DNA of 64,000 nucleotides from Allonocardiopsis opalescens (GTDB lineage Bacteria; Actinomycetota; Actinomycetes; Streptosporangiales; Streptosporangiaceae): NCBI RefSeq assembly GCF_003002095.1, contig NZ_PVZC01000008.1, positions 248,001 to 312,000 of the forward strand, read 5' to 3'. Shown piece by piece: positions 47,267 to 55,836 of this stretch (position 1 is its first letter; each line of letters starts with the position of its first letter). The notes under the pieces were generated by a model. It saw only the letters and a program-made list of their open reading frames with translations, ran no database searches and was not told where the DNA came from. The position numbers and the translations under genes were made by a program.

Positions 47267-47989
47267 TCACGGTACCGCCGGGGAGGTGCGGTCGGCGCGG
47301 AGTCGGCTCAGCTCGGCCTGGTAGCGCTCCAGCAGGATGTCGACCACGAACGGGTGCAGGCCCAGCGGCGAGGCGACCGCGTCGGCTCCCGAGGCGTGCA
47401 GGCGGCGCTGGAAGAGGCCGGGTGCCAGCAGCCAGGAGGCGACCGCGACCCTGCGGTGGCCCGCGGCGCGCAGCGCGGCGACGGCGTCGTCGACGGCGGG
47501 TTCGGCGGTCGCGGCGTAGGCGACGGTGATCGGCCCGGCCCCGGGGCCGCCGAGGCGGTCGCGCAGCAGGCCCGCCACGGTGTGCACCTCGGCGCGGGCG
47601 TCGGGGTCGGAGCTGCCGGCGGCGGCGAGCACGATGGCGTCGCCGGGCCGGCGGCCGGCCTCGCCGAGTCGCTGCGCGAGCACGGCGGCCAGCCGCGGGT
47701 CGGGCCCGAAGGGCTCGGTGACGGGGGTGCGCGGGCGGCGGCCGAGGAGGAGCTGGGCGGGGATGTCGGTGCGCACGTGGTAGCCGGACGACAGGAACGC
47801 GGGCACCACGATGGCCGGGCCGACCGTGGTGGACAGGGTCTGGGCGACGCTGGGGCCGAGCACGTCGGCGAAGGCCAGCCGGACCCGCAGCCGGGAGCGG
47901 GCGGCGACCGCCTCGGCCAGGTCGGCGAGGAGCGCGACCCCGGCGGGGTCCCTGGTTCCGTGGGCGACCAGTACCAGTGTCGGCTTCAC
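47267..47989 (-). CDS. Sirohydrochlorin chelatase family protein (CbiX/SirB)
   Basis: A 240-aa class II chelatase that inserts Fe2+ or Co2+ into sirohydrochlorin. The metal-binding His is in VLVAHGTRDPAG near residue 10. The second half contains a related repeat (TVAYAATAEPAVDDAVAAL, VASWLLAPGLFQRRL), as in the two-domain form. Its place right after nnaR in the nitrite reductase operon points to iron insertion for sirohaem. GTG 47989 has AGGAG about 8 bases upstream. Confidence 0.92.
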   Translation of the reverse strand: MKPTLVLVAHGTRDPAGVALLADLAEAVAARSRLRVRLAFADVLGPSVAQTLSTTVGPAIVVPAFLSSGYHVRTDIPAQLLLGRRPRTPVTEPFGPDPRLAAVLAQRLGEAGRRPGDAIVLAAAGSSDPDARAEVHTVAGLLRDRLGGPGAGPITVAYAATAEPAVDDAVAALRAAGHRRVAVASWLLAPGLFQRRLHASGADAVASPLGLHPFVVDILLERYQAELSRLRADRTSPAVP

Positions 47990-48030
47990 GGTCGGCTCCT
48001 TCGTGGGTGGGGCGGTCGGGACGGCGCGGC

Positions 48031-49182
48031 TCAGCCGGCGCCCTGGGGTTCGAGTGCGAGCCGGTAGCCGCGCTTGACGACGGTCTGCACGAGCCGGGCG
48101 TCGCCCAGCGCGGACCTGAGCCGGCCGACCGTCGCCTCGACGGCGTGCTCGTCGGCGCTGCCGCCGGGGAGTCTGGCCAGCAGGTCGGCGCGGGTGACGA
48201 CGCGCCCGGGGCGCGCGCACAGGGCGCGCAGCACCGTCATCGGCGCGGGCGGCACCGGGTGCAGTGCGCCGTCGAGGATGACGGCGTGGCCGCGCAGCTC
48301 CATGGTGCGGCCGGCGACCGGATAGCTGGGGGCGGCGGCCGGGAGGTCCTCGGCGAGCCGGCGCACCAGCGCGCCGATCCGGAAGCGCTCGGGCCAGCTG
48401 GTGCTCAGGCCCTGGTCGAGCAGGGGGGCGGCGGTGACCGGGCCGACGCACACGGTGCGGACGGGTCCGCGCAGCGCCTCGTGCACCTGGGGCCACTGGC
48501 CGGTTTCGGTGGCACGGCGGATCAGCCCGGCGGCGGCGGGGGCGCTGGTGAAGGTGATGGCGTCGACGGTGCCGCCGAGCACTCCGGCGATCAGCCGGTC
48601 CAGCGGGCCGACCTCGGCCGGGCTCTCCCAGCGGTACACCGGGATCTCGACCACGGCCGCGCCCGCGGCGCGCAGCGCGGCGCAGAAGTCGGGCAGCGGC
48701 TCGCCGTGCAGCTGGACCGCGACCTTGGCGCCGGCCACTCCGCCCGCGAGCAGGTAGTCCAGTACTTCGGTGGAGGACTCCGAGCGGGGCGACCACTCGT
48801 CGGCGAGCCCGGCCTCGCGGATGGCGCCGCGCGCCTTGGGGCCGCGGGCCAGCAGCCGGGCGCCGCCGAGGGCGCCGCGCAGCTTCTCGTCCAGCCCCCA
48901 GCTCTCGGCCGCCTCCAGCCAGCCGCGGAAGCCGATGCCGGTGCTGGCCACCACGACGTCGGGCGGTGCGGCGATCAGCTCCTCGGTGAGTTCCTGCAGC
49001 CGGCGGTCGTCGGTGAGGGTGACGATCCGCACGGCGGGGGCGCGCACCACACGTGCCCCGCGCCGCTCCAGCAGCTGGGCGAGTTCGTCGGCCCGGCGGG
49101 CGGCGGTGACACCGACCGTGTAGCCGGCCAGCGGCGCCACCTCGGCGCGCTGCCCCGGCTCGGCGGAGAGCACCTGGCTCAC
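48031..49182 (-). CDS. nnaR: NnaR-type regulator: HemD-like domain plus winged-helix DNA-binding domain
   Basis: A 383-aa fusion. Residues 1-270 are a uroporphyrinogen-III synthase fold (GYTVGVTAARRADELAQLLERRGARVV, AITFTSAPAAAGLI, CVGPVTAAPLL). Residues from about 285 are an OmpR-type winged helix (HAVILDGALHPVPPAPMTVLRALCARPGRVVTRADLLARLPG, ending VQTVVKRGYRLAL). Proteins of this build, NnaR, activate nitrite/nitrate assimilation genes in mycobacteria and streptomycetes. Its GTG start overlaps the nirD stop by 4 bases, placing it inside the operon it should control. It has no phosphoacceptor domain. Confidence 0.88.
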   Translation of the reverse strand: MSQVLSAEPGQRAEVAPLAGYTVGVTAARRADELAQLLERRGARVVRAPAVRIVTLTDDRRLQELTEELIAAPPDVVVASTGIGFRGWLEAAESWGLDEKLRGALGGARLLARGPKARGAIREAGLADEWSPRSESSTEVLDYLLAGGVAGAKVAVQLHGEPLPDFCAALRAAGAAVVEIPVYRWESPAEVGPLDRLIAGVLGGTVDAITFTSAPAAAGLIRRATETGQWPQVHEALRGPVRTVCVGPVTAAPLLDQGLSTSWPERFRIGALVRRLAEDLPAAAPSYPVAGRTMELRGHAVILDGALHPVPPAPMTVLRALCARPGRVVTRADLLARLPGGSADEHAVEATVGRLRSALGDARLVQTVVKRGYRLALEPQGAG

Positions 49183-49583
49183 CGCGCCGCCCCGCCGCCG
49201 ACGGGGGCGGGCGCGGCCAGCCGGATGGTGCTCTCGGCCTCGCTCACCTCGAAGACCCGCAGCCCGGTGCCCGGGCTGTCCAGGCAGGCGCCGGTGCGCA
49301 GGGAGAAGACCTGCTTGTGCATGGGCGAGGCGACGGTGGGCTCGCCGGCGCGGTCGCCGACGATGCCGCGGGCCATCACCTGGGCGCCGGAGAAGGGGTC
49401 GCGGTTGTCGACGGCGTACAGGGCGCCGTCGTGGGTGCGGAAGACGGCGGCCTGCGTTCCGTCGGGCAGCAGGACCGCGGCCCCGCGTTCGGGCACCAGC
49501 CGCTCGGCCGGGCAGACTGCGAGCCAGCGGGTGTCGGCGGCCGGGGCGTTCGCCGGGCCGGGCGTCAGGGTGGAGGCGGCCAT
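49179..49583 (-). CDS. nirD: Nitrite reductase small subunit NirD
   Basis: A 134-aa Rieske-fold protein that lacks the iron-sulfur ligands, as normal for NirD. The NADH-nitrite reductase small-subunit pattern is seen: VLLPDGTQAAVFRTHDGALYAVDNRDPFSGAQVMARGIVGD, followed by VASPMHKQVFSLRTGACL. It supports the catalytic NirB chain in reducing nitrite to ammonium in the cytoplasm. The gene starts 12 bases after nirB and overlaps nnaR, so the three are tightly coupled. Confidence 0.94.
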   Translation of the reverse strand: MAASTLTPGPANAPAADTRWLAVCPAERLVPERGAAVLLPDGTQAAVFRTHDGALYAVDNRDPFSGAQVMARGIVGDRAGEPTVASPMHKQVFSLRTGACLDSPGTGLRVFEVSEAESTIRLAAPAPVGGGAAR

Positions 49584-49595
49584 CGGGTGGACTCC

Positions 49596-52112
49596 TTACG
49601 GTGCGGACCTGGTCGTGGGCATGCCGAGCGCGACCGGTTGCGCGGGGTCGGTGGGAACCCGCTGCTCGCGCAGCACGGAGAAGCTGATGGACGGGTCGGG
49701 CACGTCGGGGGCGTTGACGAAGGAGGTGAAGCGGGCGAGCTTCTCGGGGTCGTCGAGGACGCCCTTCCACTCGTCGGCGTAGTTGTCGATGTGGCGGGCC
49801 ATCGCGGCCTCCAGCTCCGCGGCGATGCCGAGGCTGTCGTCGACCACGACGGCGCGCAGGTGGTCCAGGCCGCCGTCCATGGCCTCGATCCAGGCGGCGG
49901 TGCGCTGGAGGCGGTCGGCGGTGCGCACGTAGAACATCAGGAAGCGGTCGATCAGCTTCACCAGGGTGGCTGTGTCGACATCGGCGGCGAGCAGTTCGGC
50001 GTGGCGCGGCCGGAAGCCGCCGTTGCCGCCGACGTAGAGGTTCCAGCCGTGTTCGGTGGCGATCACGCCGACGTCCTTGGAGCGCGCCTCGGCGCACTCC
50101 CTGGCGCAGCCGGACACCCCCGCCTTGATCTTGTGCGGGGCGCGCAGCCCCCGGTAGCGCAGCTCCAGTTCGACGGCGAGGCCGACGGAGTCCTGCACGC
50201 CGTAGCGGCACCAGGTGGAGCCGACGCAGGACTTGACCGTGCGCAGCGCCTTGCCGTAGGCGTGGCCGGACTCGAAGCCCGCGGCGACGAGCCGGGACCA
50301 GATGTGCGGCAGCTGGTCGACGCGGGCGCCGAAGAGGTCGATGCGCTGGCCGCCGGTGATCTTGGTGTAGAGCTTGAAGTCGCGGGCCACCTCGGCGATC
50401 ACCATCAGCTTCTCCGGGGTGATCTCCCCGCCGGGGATGCGCGGCACCACCGAGTAGCTGCCGTTGCGCTGGATGTTGGCCAGGAAGTGGTCGTTGGTGT
50501 CCTGGAGCGCGGCCTGCTCGCCGTCCAGGACGTGGCCGTTGCCCTGCGAGGCGAGGATGGAGGCGACCACCGGCTTGCAGATGTCGCAGCCGCGGCCGGT
50601 GCCGTGCGCGGCGACCAGCTCGGAGAAGGTGCGCACCCCGGTGGCGGCGACGATCTCCCACAGTTCGGCGCGGGTGTGCGAGAAGTGCTCGCACAGTGCG
50701 GTGGACTGCTCGACGCCGGCGGCCGACAGCAGGGTCTTGAGCATCGGCACGCAGCTGCCGCAGCTGGTGCCGGCCCGGGTGCAGGCCTTGACGGCGGCGA
50801 CGTCGGTGCAGGCGTGCTCGTCGATGGCGGTGGTGATCTCGCCCTTGGTGACGGCGTTGCAGCTGCACACCTGGGCGTCGTCGGGGAGGTCGCCGGGGCC
50901 GAGCCCGGCGCCGGCCGGCGCGATGAGTTCGAGGGGGTCGCCGGGCAGCGGGCGGCCGACGAGGGGGCGCAGGCTCGCGTAGCGGCTCGCGTCGCCGACC
51001 AGCACGCCGCCCAGCAGGGTGCCGGCGTCGTCGGAGACGACCAGTTTGGCGTAGGTGCGGCCGACGGCGTCGTTCATCACCACGTCGAGGGCGCCGGGGG
51101 TGCTGCCGTGGGCGTCGCCGAAGCTGGCGACGTCGACGCCGAGCAGCTTGAGCTTGGTGGCGGTGTCGGCGCCGGGGAAGGTGGCGCCGCCGCCCAGCAG
51201 CCGGTCGGCGGCGACCTCGGCCATCGCGTTGCACGGCGCGACCAGGCCGTAGACGGTGCCGTCCAGGCAGGCGCACTCGCCGACGGCGTAGACGGCGGGG
51301 TCCTCGGTGCGGCAGCCGGAGTCCACCACGACGCCGCCGCGCGGGCCGACGGGCAGGCCGGCGGCGCGGGCCAGGGCGTCGCGCGGGCGGACCCCGGCCG
51401 CGAACACCACCAGGTCGGCGCCGATGGCCCCCAGCGGGTGGCCCTCGGCGAAGCGCAGGCCGGTGACGCGGCCGGCGGCGCCGGTGATCTCGGCGGCGCC
51501 CGCGCCCAGATGCACGTTGACGCCGAGGTCCTCGACCAGGCGGCGCAGCAGCGCGCCGCCGCCCTCGTCGATCTGCACCGGCATCAGCCGCGGTGCCAGC
51601 TCCACCACGTGGGTGTCCAGGCCGAGCAGGCGCAGCGCGTTGGCGGCCTCCAGGCCGAGCAGCCCGCCGCCGACGACGATGCCGGCTCGGGCGCCCTGGG
51701 CGGCGGCGGCGATGGCGTCGAGGTCGTCCAGGGTGCGGTAGACGAAGCAGCCGGTCAGGTCGCGGCCGGGCACCGGCGGGACGAAGGGCTCGGAGCCGGT
51801 GGCCAGCACCAGCGCGTCGTAGCCGAGGACGGCGCCGTCGGCGGTGGTGACGGTGCGGTTCTCCCGGTCGATCCCGACGGCCTCGGCGCCGAGCCTGAGG
51901 TCGACGTGGCCGTGGGCGGTGAGGTCGGGCAGCAGCAGGTCGTCCTCTTCCGCGCCGTCGAAGCGGGACGACAGCGCGACGCGGTCGTAGGCGGGGCGGC
52001 TCTCGGCCCCCAGGACGGTGATCCGCCACTGGTCGTCGGTGTCGCGGCTGCGCAGGGCCTCGACCAGCCGGTGGCCGACCATGCCGTTGCCGACGACGAT
52101 GAGCTCTCTCAT
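49596..52112 (-). CDS. nirB: Assimilatory nitrite reductase (NADH) large subunit NirB
   Basis: An 838-aa flavo-iron-sulfur-sirohaem enzyme reducing nitrite to ammonium. The N-terminus has the FAD site VVGNGMVGHRLVE, and the second nucleotide site is GIVVGGGLLGLEAANAL. The [2Fe-2S] region is VCSCNAVTKGEI with TSCGSCVPML. The sirohaem/[4Fe-4S] cysteines are in SCVGSTWCRYG and SGCARECAE near residues 630-680. ATG 52112 was chosen because MRELIVVGNG is the family start. A series of GlnR-like boxes lies 115-152 bases upstream. NirD, NnaR and a chelatase follow. Confidence 0.96.
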   Translation of the reverse strand: MRELIVVGNGMVGHRLVEALRSRDTDDQWRITVLGAESRPAYDRVALSSRFDGAEEDDLLLPDLTAHGHVDLRLGAEAVGIDRENRTVTTADGAVLGYDALVLATGSEPFVPPVPGRDLTGCFVYRTLDDLDAIAAAAQGARAGIVVGGGLLGLEAANALRLLGLDTHVVELAPRLMPVQIDEGGGALLRRLVEDLGVNVHLGAGAAEITGAAGRVTGLRFAEGHPLGAIGADLVVFAAGVRPRDALARAAGLPVGPRGGVVVDSGCRTEDPAVYAVGECACLDGTVYGLVAPCNAMAEVAADRLLGGGATFPGADTATKLKLLGVDVASFGDAHGSTPGALDVVMNDAVGRTYAKLVVSDDAGTLLGGVLVGDASRYASLRPLVGRPLPGDPLELIAPAGAGLGPGDLPDDAQVCSCNAVTKGEITTAIDEHACTDVAAVKACTRAGTSCGSCVPMLKTLLSAAGVEQSTALCEHFSHTRAELWEIVAATGVRTFSELVAAHGTGRGCDICKPVVASILASQGNGHVLDGEQAALQDTNDHFLANIQRNGSYSVVPRIPGGEITPEKLMVIAEVARDFKLYTKITGGQRIDLFGARVDQLPHIWSRLVAAGFESGHAYGKALRTVKSCVGSTWCRYGVQDSVGLAVELELRYRGLRAPHKIKAGVSGCARECAEARSKDVGVIATEHGWNLYVGGNGGFRPRHAELLAADVDTATLVKLIDRFLMFYVRTADRLQRTAAWIEAMDGGLDHLRAVVVDDSLGIAAELEAAMARHIDNYADEWKGVLDDPEKLARFTSFVNAPDVPDPSISFSVLREQRVPTDPAQPVALGMPTTRSAP

Positions 52113-52226
52113 GCCGCGTCGTTCTCCTCTGCGGTTGTCCGTGCCGGTCAGCGGCGCCGCGGCCGCCACCCTCGCTGCTGGCGGGCGGCGCCGTGTCCTG
52201 GCACTCCTTCAGGTAATCGGAGACGT

Positions 52227-52264
52227 GTTTCCGGATCGTCAGTGCGACGTGACAGGGCTGTTAC
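52227..52264 (-). promoter_or_regulatory. GlnR-like binding array upstream of nirB
   Basis: Read on the minus strand, four 5-mers are spaced by exactly 6 bases: GTAAC, GTCAC, CTGAC and GAAAC, an 11-base period. The GlnR consensus is gTnAC-n6-GaAAc repeated, so CTGAC-N6-GAAAC is a near-perfect box and the two preceding elements extend it. The site lies between the oxidoreductase stop and nirB and implies a separate nitrogen-controlled promoter for nirBD. Confidence 0.6.
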
Positions 52265-52279
52265 TCCCGGCGGCGCGGG

Positions 52280-53770
52280 TCAAGTGGCCGTCCCCCGGCT
52301 GGGGTCGCCGGCGCCCATGGCGGCGAGGAAGGCGTTGACGTCGCGGGTGCAGCCGCCGCAGCCGGTGGTGGCGCGGGTGGTGCGGGCGATGTCCTCCCGG
52401 GTGCGGGCGCCGTCGAGCCAGGCGGACTCGATCCGGCTGCTGCGGACGCCGTTGCAGCGGCAGACCAGCGCGTCGGCGTCGGCCGGGCCGGCCGATGCCG
52501 GCTCGGGCGCGGCGCGGCCGAGCAGCAGGCCGAGGCGGTCGTCGGGCACGGGGGCGCCGTCGTCGTAGAGCTGGGTGATCGCGGCGGCGGAGTCGGGGAA
52601 GCCGAGCAGGATCGCGCCGGTCACCCGGCCGCCGGTGATGGTGAGCCGGCCGTAGCGGCCGCCGTGCGGGTCGCTGACGGTCACGGTCTGCGCCGCGTCG
52701 GCGCCCGGCGCGGAGTCGTCGGTTTCGACCTCGCCGAGCGAGGTCAGCTCGATGCCCTCGGCCTTCAGCCGCGTCACGGGGTGGGCGCCGCGGTAGCGGG
52801 CGGCCGGGTCGGCGCCGGTGACCAGGTCGGCGAGGACGGCCGCCTGCTCCCAGCCGGGTTGGACGAGGCCGGCGCCGCCGCCGGGGTGGCGCGCGCAGTC
52901 GCCCAGGGCGTGCACGCGCGGGTCGGAGCTGGTCAGCCGGTCGTCCACCACCACGCCCTGGTCGACGGCGATGCCGGCCGCGGCGGCCAGTTCGTCGCGG
53001 GCGCGCACCCCGGCCGCCACCACCAGCGCGTCGGCGGCCAGCATCCGGCCGTCGTCGAGTTCCAGGCCGGTGCCGGGCCGCCAGCGGGCCGCCACCCGCC
53101 AGGGGTGCACGGCGATGCCGAGCGCGGTGAAGCGCTCGGCGAGGATGCCGGCGGCCGCCTTGTCGAGCTGGCGGCGCATCAGCCAGGGCGCGGCCTCCAC
53201 CACCGACACCCGGGCGCCGCGGCCGTTGAGCGCGCGGGCCGCCTCCAGGCCGAGCACCCCGCCGCCCAGCACCACCACGGGGGTGCCGGGCGCGGTCATC
53301 GCGGTGAGGCGCCGGCAGTCGGCCAGGTCGCGCAGCGCGGTCACGCCGGGGGCGGGCGCGTCGGGCCCGCCGAGGCCGTCGACCGGCGGGAAGCCGGCGC
53401 GGGCGCCGGTGGCCAGCACCAGTTCGTCGTAGTCCAGCTCCGAGCCATCGTCGAGCGCGACGCGGCGCGCCTCCCGGTCGATCGCGGTGGCGGCGACCCC
53501 GGTGCGCACCGCGGTGCCGGGTCCGGCCGGCTCGGGCAGGGCCAGCTCCTCGGGCAGCAGCCGGCCGGCCACCACCTCGGGCAGCAGCACCCGGTTGTAG
53601 GCGCCGTCGGCGTCGGCGCCCACGACGGTCAGGTGCACGCGGCGCCCGTCGGGGTCGCGGCTGCGCACCTCCTCGGCGAACCGGGCGCCCACCATGCCGT
53701 GGCCCAGCACCACGACGCGGCGCGGGCCGGGGACGGGCGGGCGGGTCGCCGGAGCGGGTCGGTCGGTCAC
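52280..53770 (-). CDS. nasB: FAD/NAD(P) oxidoreductase with C-terminal [2Fe-2S] BFD domain, nitrate reductase partner
   Basis: A 496-aa flavoprotein resembling the N-terminal half of NirB and NasB-type electron-transfer subunits. FAD sites are VVLGHGMVGARFAEEV and VVLGGGVLGLEAARAL, and HALGDCARHPG is the third motif. The C-terminal BFD-like domain has the four cysteines in VCRCNGVRSS and TTGCGGCTRD. It would take electrons from NAD(P)H to the nitrate reductase catalytic subunit. Its GTG start overlaps that subunit's stop (GTGA). The name nasB is by role and context; subunit naming varies between species. Confidence 0.88.
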   Translation of the reverse strand: MTDRPAPATRPPVPGPRRVVVLGHGMVGARFAEEVRSRDPDGRRVHLTVVGADADGAYNRVLLPEVVAGRLLPEELALPEPAGPGTAVRTGVAATAIDREARRVALDDGSELDYDELVLATGARAGFPPVDGLGGPDAPAPGVTALRDLADCRRLTAMTAPGTPVVVLGGGVLGLEAARALNGRGARVSVVEAAPWLMRRQLDKAAAGILAERFTALGIAVHPWRVAARWRPGTGLELDDGRMLAADALVVAAGVRARDELAAAAGIAVDQGVVVDDRLTSSDPRVHALGDCARHPGGGAGLVQPGWEQAAVLADLVTGADPAARYRGAHPVTRLKAEGIELTSLGEVETDDSAPGADAAQTVTVSDPHGGRYGRLTITGGRVTGAILLGFPDSAAAITQLYDDGAPVPDDRLGLLLGRAAPEPASAGPADADALVCRCNGVRSSRIESAWLDGARTREDIARTTRATTGCGGCTRDVNAFLAAMGAGDPSRGTAT

Positions 53771-55836
53771 GTCACACGCTCCAGTCGCACGGCGGACACC
53801 TTGAACTCCGGCATCCGGCTGGTCGGGTCGAGTGCGGGGTTGGTGAGGCGGTTGGCCGCGCCCTGCCCCGCGAAGTGGAACGGCAGGAAGACGGTGTCGG
53901 CGCGCAGTCCCGGGCGGTAGCGGACGCGAGCGGTGGTGCCGCCGCGCCGGGAGACGACGCGGGTGAGGGCGCCGTCGGCCAGGCCGCAGCGGGCGGCGGT
54001 GTCGGGGTGGACCTCCACGAAGGGCTCGGGCACCTCTTCGGCGAGTTCCGCGATCCGGCGGGTCTGCGCGCCCGACTGGTAGTGCTGCAGCACCCGGCCG
54101 GTGGTGGCGATGAGCGGGTAGTCGTCGTCGGTCGCCTCGGCGGGGGCGCGGTGCTCCACGGGCGCGAACCTGGCGCGGCCGTCGGCGTGCGCGAAGCGGT
54201 CCAGGAACAGCCGGGGCGTGCCGGCAGGGCCGTCGGCGGGGCACGGCCAGTGCAGCGCCTCCCCCGCGGCCAGCCGGTCGGGGTCGACGCCGGCGTAGTC
54301 GGCCGGGCCGCCGGCGGAGGCGGCGCGCAGTTCGGCGAAGACGGCGGCCGGCTCGGCCGGGAAGCGCTCGGCGGGCTGGCCGAGCCGCACCGCCAGGCCG
54401 TGCAGGACGTCCAGGTCGGTGCGGACTCCGGGCGGGGGCGGCACGGCGCGGCGCCGCGACAGCACCCGGCCCTCCAGGTTGGTGAGGGTGCCGTCCTCCT
54501 CGGCCCACTGGGCCACCGGCAGCACCACGTCGGCGAGGGCGGCGGTCTCCGACTCGACGAAGTCGGCGACGACCAGCAGGTCCAGTGCTGCCAGCCGGTC
54601 GGCGACGCGGCCGAGGTCGGGCGCTGAGACGGCGATGTTGGAGCCGAAGACCAGCAGGGCGCGCGGGCCGCCGGGGCCGCCGAGCGCGTCCAGCAGCTCG
54701 AAGGCGCTGCGGCCGGGGCCGGGCAGCTCTTCGGCGGGCACCCCCCACACCCCGGCGACGTGCTCGCGGGCGGCGGGGTCGGCGATGGAGCGGTAGCCGG
54801 GCAGCTGGTCGGCCTTCTGGCCGTGCTCGCGGCCGCCCTGGCCGTTGCCCTGCCCGGTGAGGCAGCCGTAGCCGGAGCCGCGCCGCCCGGGCAGGCCGAG
54901 GGCGAGGGCGAGGTTGATCCAGGCCGAGACCGTGTCGGTGCCCTTGGCGTGCTGCTCGACGCCGCGCCCGGTCAGCACGTAGGTCTTGGGCCCGCCGGCC
55001 AGCAGCTCGGCGGCGGCGCGCATGTCGGCGGCCGGCACCCCGGTGACGCGCTCGGCGCGCTCGGGCCACCAGCCCGCCGCGTGCCGCCACGCCTCGGCGA
55101 AGCCGTCGGTTCGGGCGGCGAGGTAGTCGCGGTCGACGGCTCCGCCGGTGACGGCCAGGTGCAGCAGCGCGAGGGCGAGCGCGAGGTCGGTGCCGGGGCG
55201 GGGCGCGAGGTGCAGCCCGCCGTTGCGCCGGGCGAACTCCACGGTGGCGCTCTCCCGGGGGTCGACCACGATGAGGCGGGCGCCGCCGAGGTGGCCGAGC
55301 AGCGGCGGCATGGTCTCGGCCACGTTCGCCCCGGCCAGCAGCACCACGTCGGCGTCGTCGAGGTCGGTGACCGGAAAGGGCAGGCCGCGGTCGATGCCGA
55401 AGGCGCGGTTGCCGGCGGCGGCGGCCGAGGACATGCAGAAGCGGCCGTTGTAGTCGATCTGCGAGGTGCCGAGTGCGACGCGGGCGAACTTGCCGAGCAG
55501 GTAGGACTTCTCGTTGGTGAGGCCGCCGCTGCCGAACACGGCGACGGCGTCGGCGCCGTACCGGGCCCGGATCCCGGCCAGCCGGCCGGCGACGTGGTCG
55601 AGGGCGGTGTCCCAGCCGACCGGGTGCCGCGGGCCGGTGCGGCCGGTGCGCAGGGTGGGTGTGGTGAGCCGGTCGGGGGTGGTCAGCAGGCTCGCCGAGG
55701 TCCAGCCCTTCTGGCACAGCCCGCCCCGGTTGGTCGGGAACTCCCTGGGCGCCACCGTGACCTCGCCGCCGGAGGCGGTCAGCGTCATGGCGCACTGCAA
55801 GGCGCAGTAGGGGCAGTGCGTCGCGGTCGCCGTCAT
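53767..55836 (-). CDS. nasA: Assimilatory nitrate reductase catalytic subunit (Mo-bisMGD)
   Basis: A 689-aa molybdopterin oxidoreductase reducing nitrate to nitrite in the cytoplasm. The [4Fe-4S] cluster ligands are Cys8, Cys11, Cys15 (CPYCALQC) and Cys41 (GLCQKGW). The molybdenum ligand is probably Cys134 in YNGRFCMSSA. MGD-binding stretches such as GSGYGCLTGQGNGQGGREHG are present, with the C-terminal molydop-binding barrel from about 560. There is no Tat signal, as expected for an assimilatory enzyme. The ATG overlaps the narK stop (ATGA). In other naming schemes this subunit is NasC or NarB. Confidence 0.93.
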   Translation of the reverse strand: MTATATHCPYCALQCAMTLTASGGEVTVAPREFPTNRGGLCQKGWTSASLLTTPDRLTTPTLRTGRTGPRHPVGWDTALDHVAGRLAGIRARYGADAVAVFGSGGLTNEKSYLLGKFARVALGTSQIDYNGRFCMSSAAAAGNRAFGIDRGLPFPVTDLDDADVVLLAGANVAETMPPLLGHLGGARLIVVDPRESATVEFARRNGGLHLAPRPGTDLALALALLHLAVTGGAVDRDYLAARTDGFAEAWRHAAGWWPERAERVTGVPAADMRAAAELLAGGPKTYVLTGRGVEQHAKGTDTVSAWINLALALGLPGRRGSGYGCLTGQGNGQGGREHGQKADQLPGYRSIADPAAREHVAGVWGVPAEELPGPGRSAFELLDALGGPGGPRALLVFGSNIAVSAPDLGRVADRLAALDLLVVADFVESETAALADVVLPVAQWAEEDGTLTNLEGRVLSRRRAVPPPPGVRTDLDVLHGLAVRLGQPAERFPAEPAAVFAELRAASAGGPADYAGVDPDRLAAGEALHWPCPADGPAGTPRLFLDRFAHADGRARFAPVEHRAPAEATDDDYPLIATTGRVLQHYQSGAQTRRIAELAEEVPEPFVEVHPDTAARCGLADGALTRVVSRRGGTTARVRYRPGLRADTVFLPFHFAGQGAANRLTNPALDPTSRMPEFKVSAVRLERVT

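Noticed and set aside
48031-52029. Continuous 1332-codon minus-strand open frame
   Set aside because: Only the last 383 codons (NnaR) are real. The upstream part is Arg/Pro-rich and is the antisense-like shadow frame of nirB and nirD.
52280-55795. 1171-codon minus-strand frame
   Set aside because: Coding identity begins at GTG 53770; the earlier codons are a shifted frame of the nitrate reductase gene.
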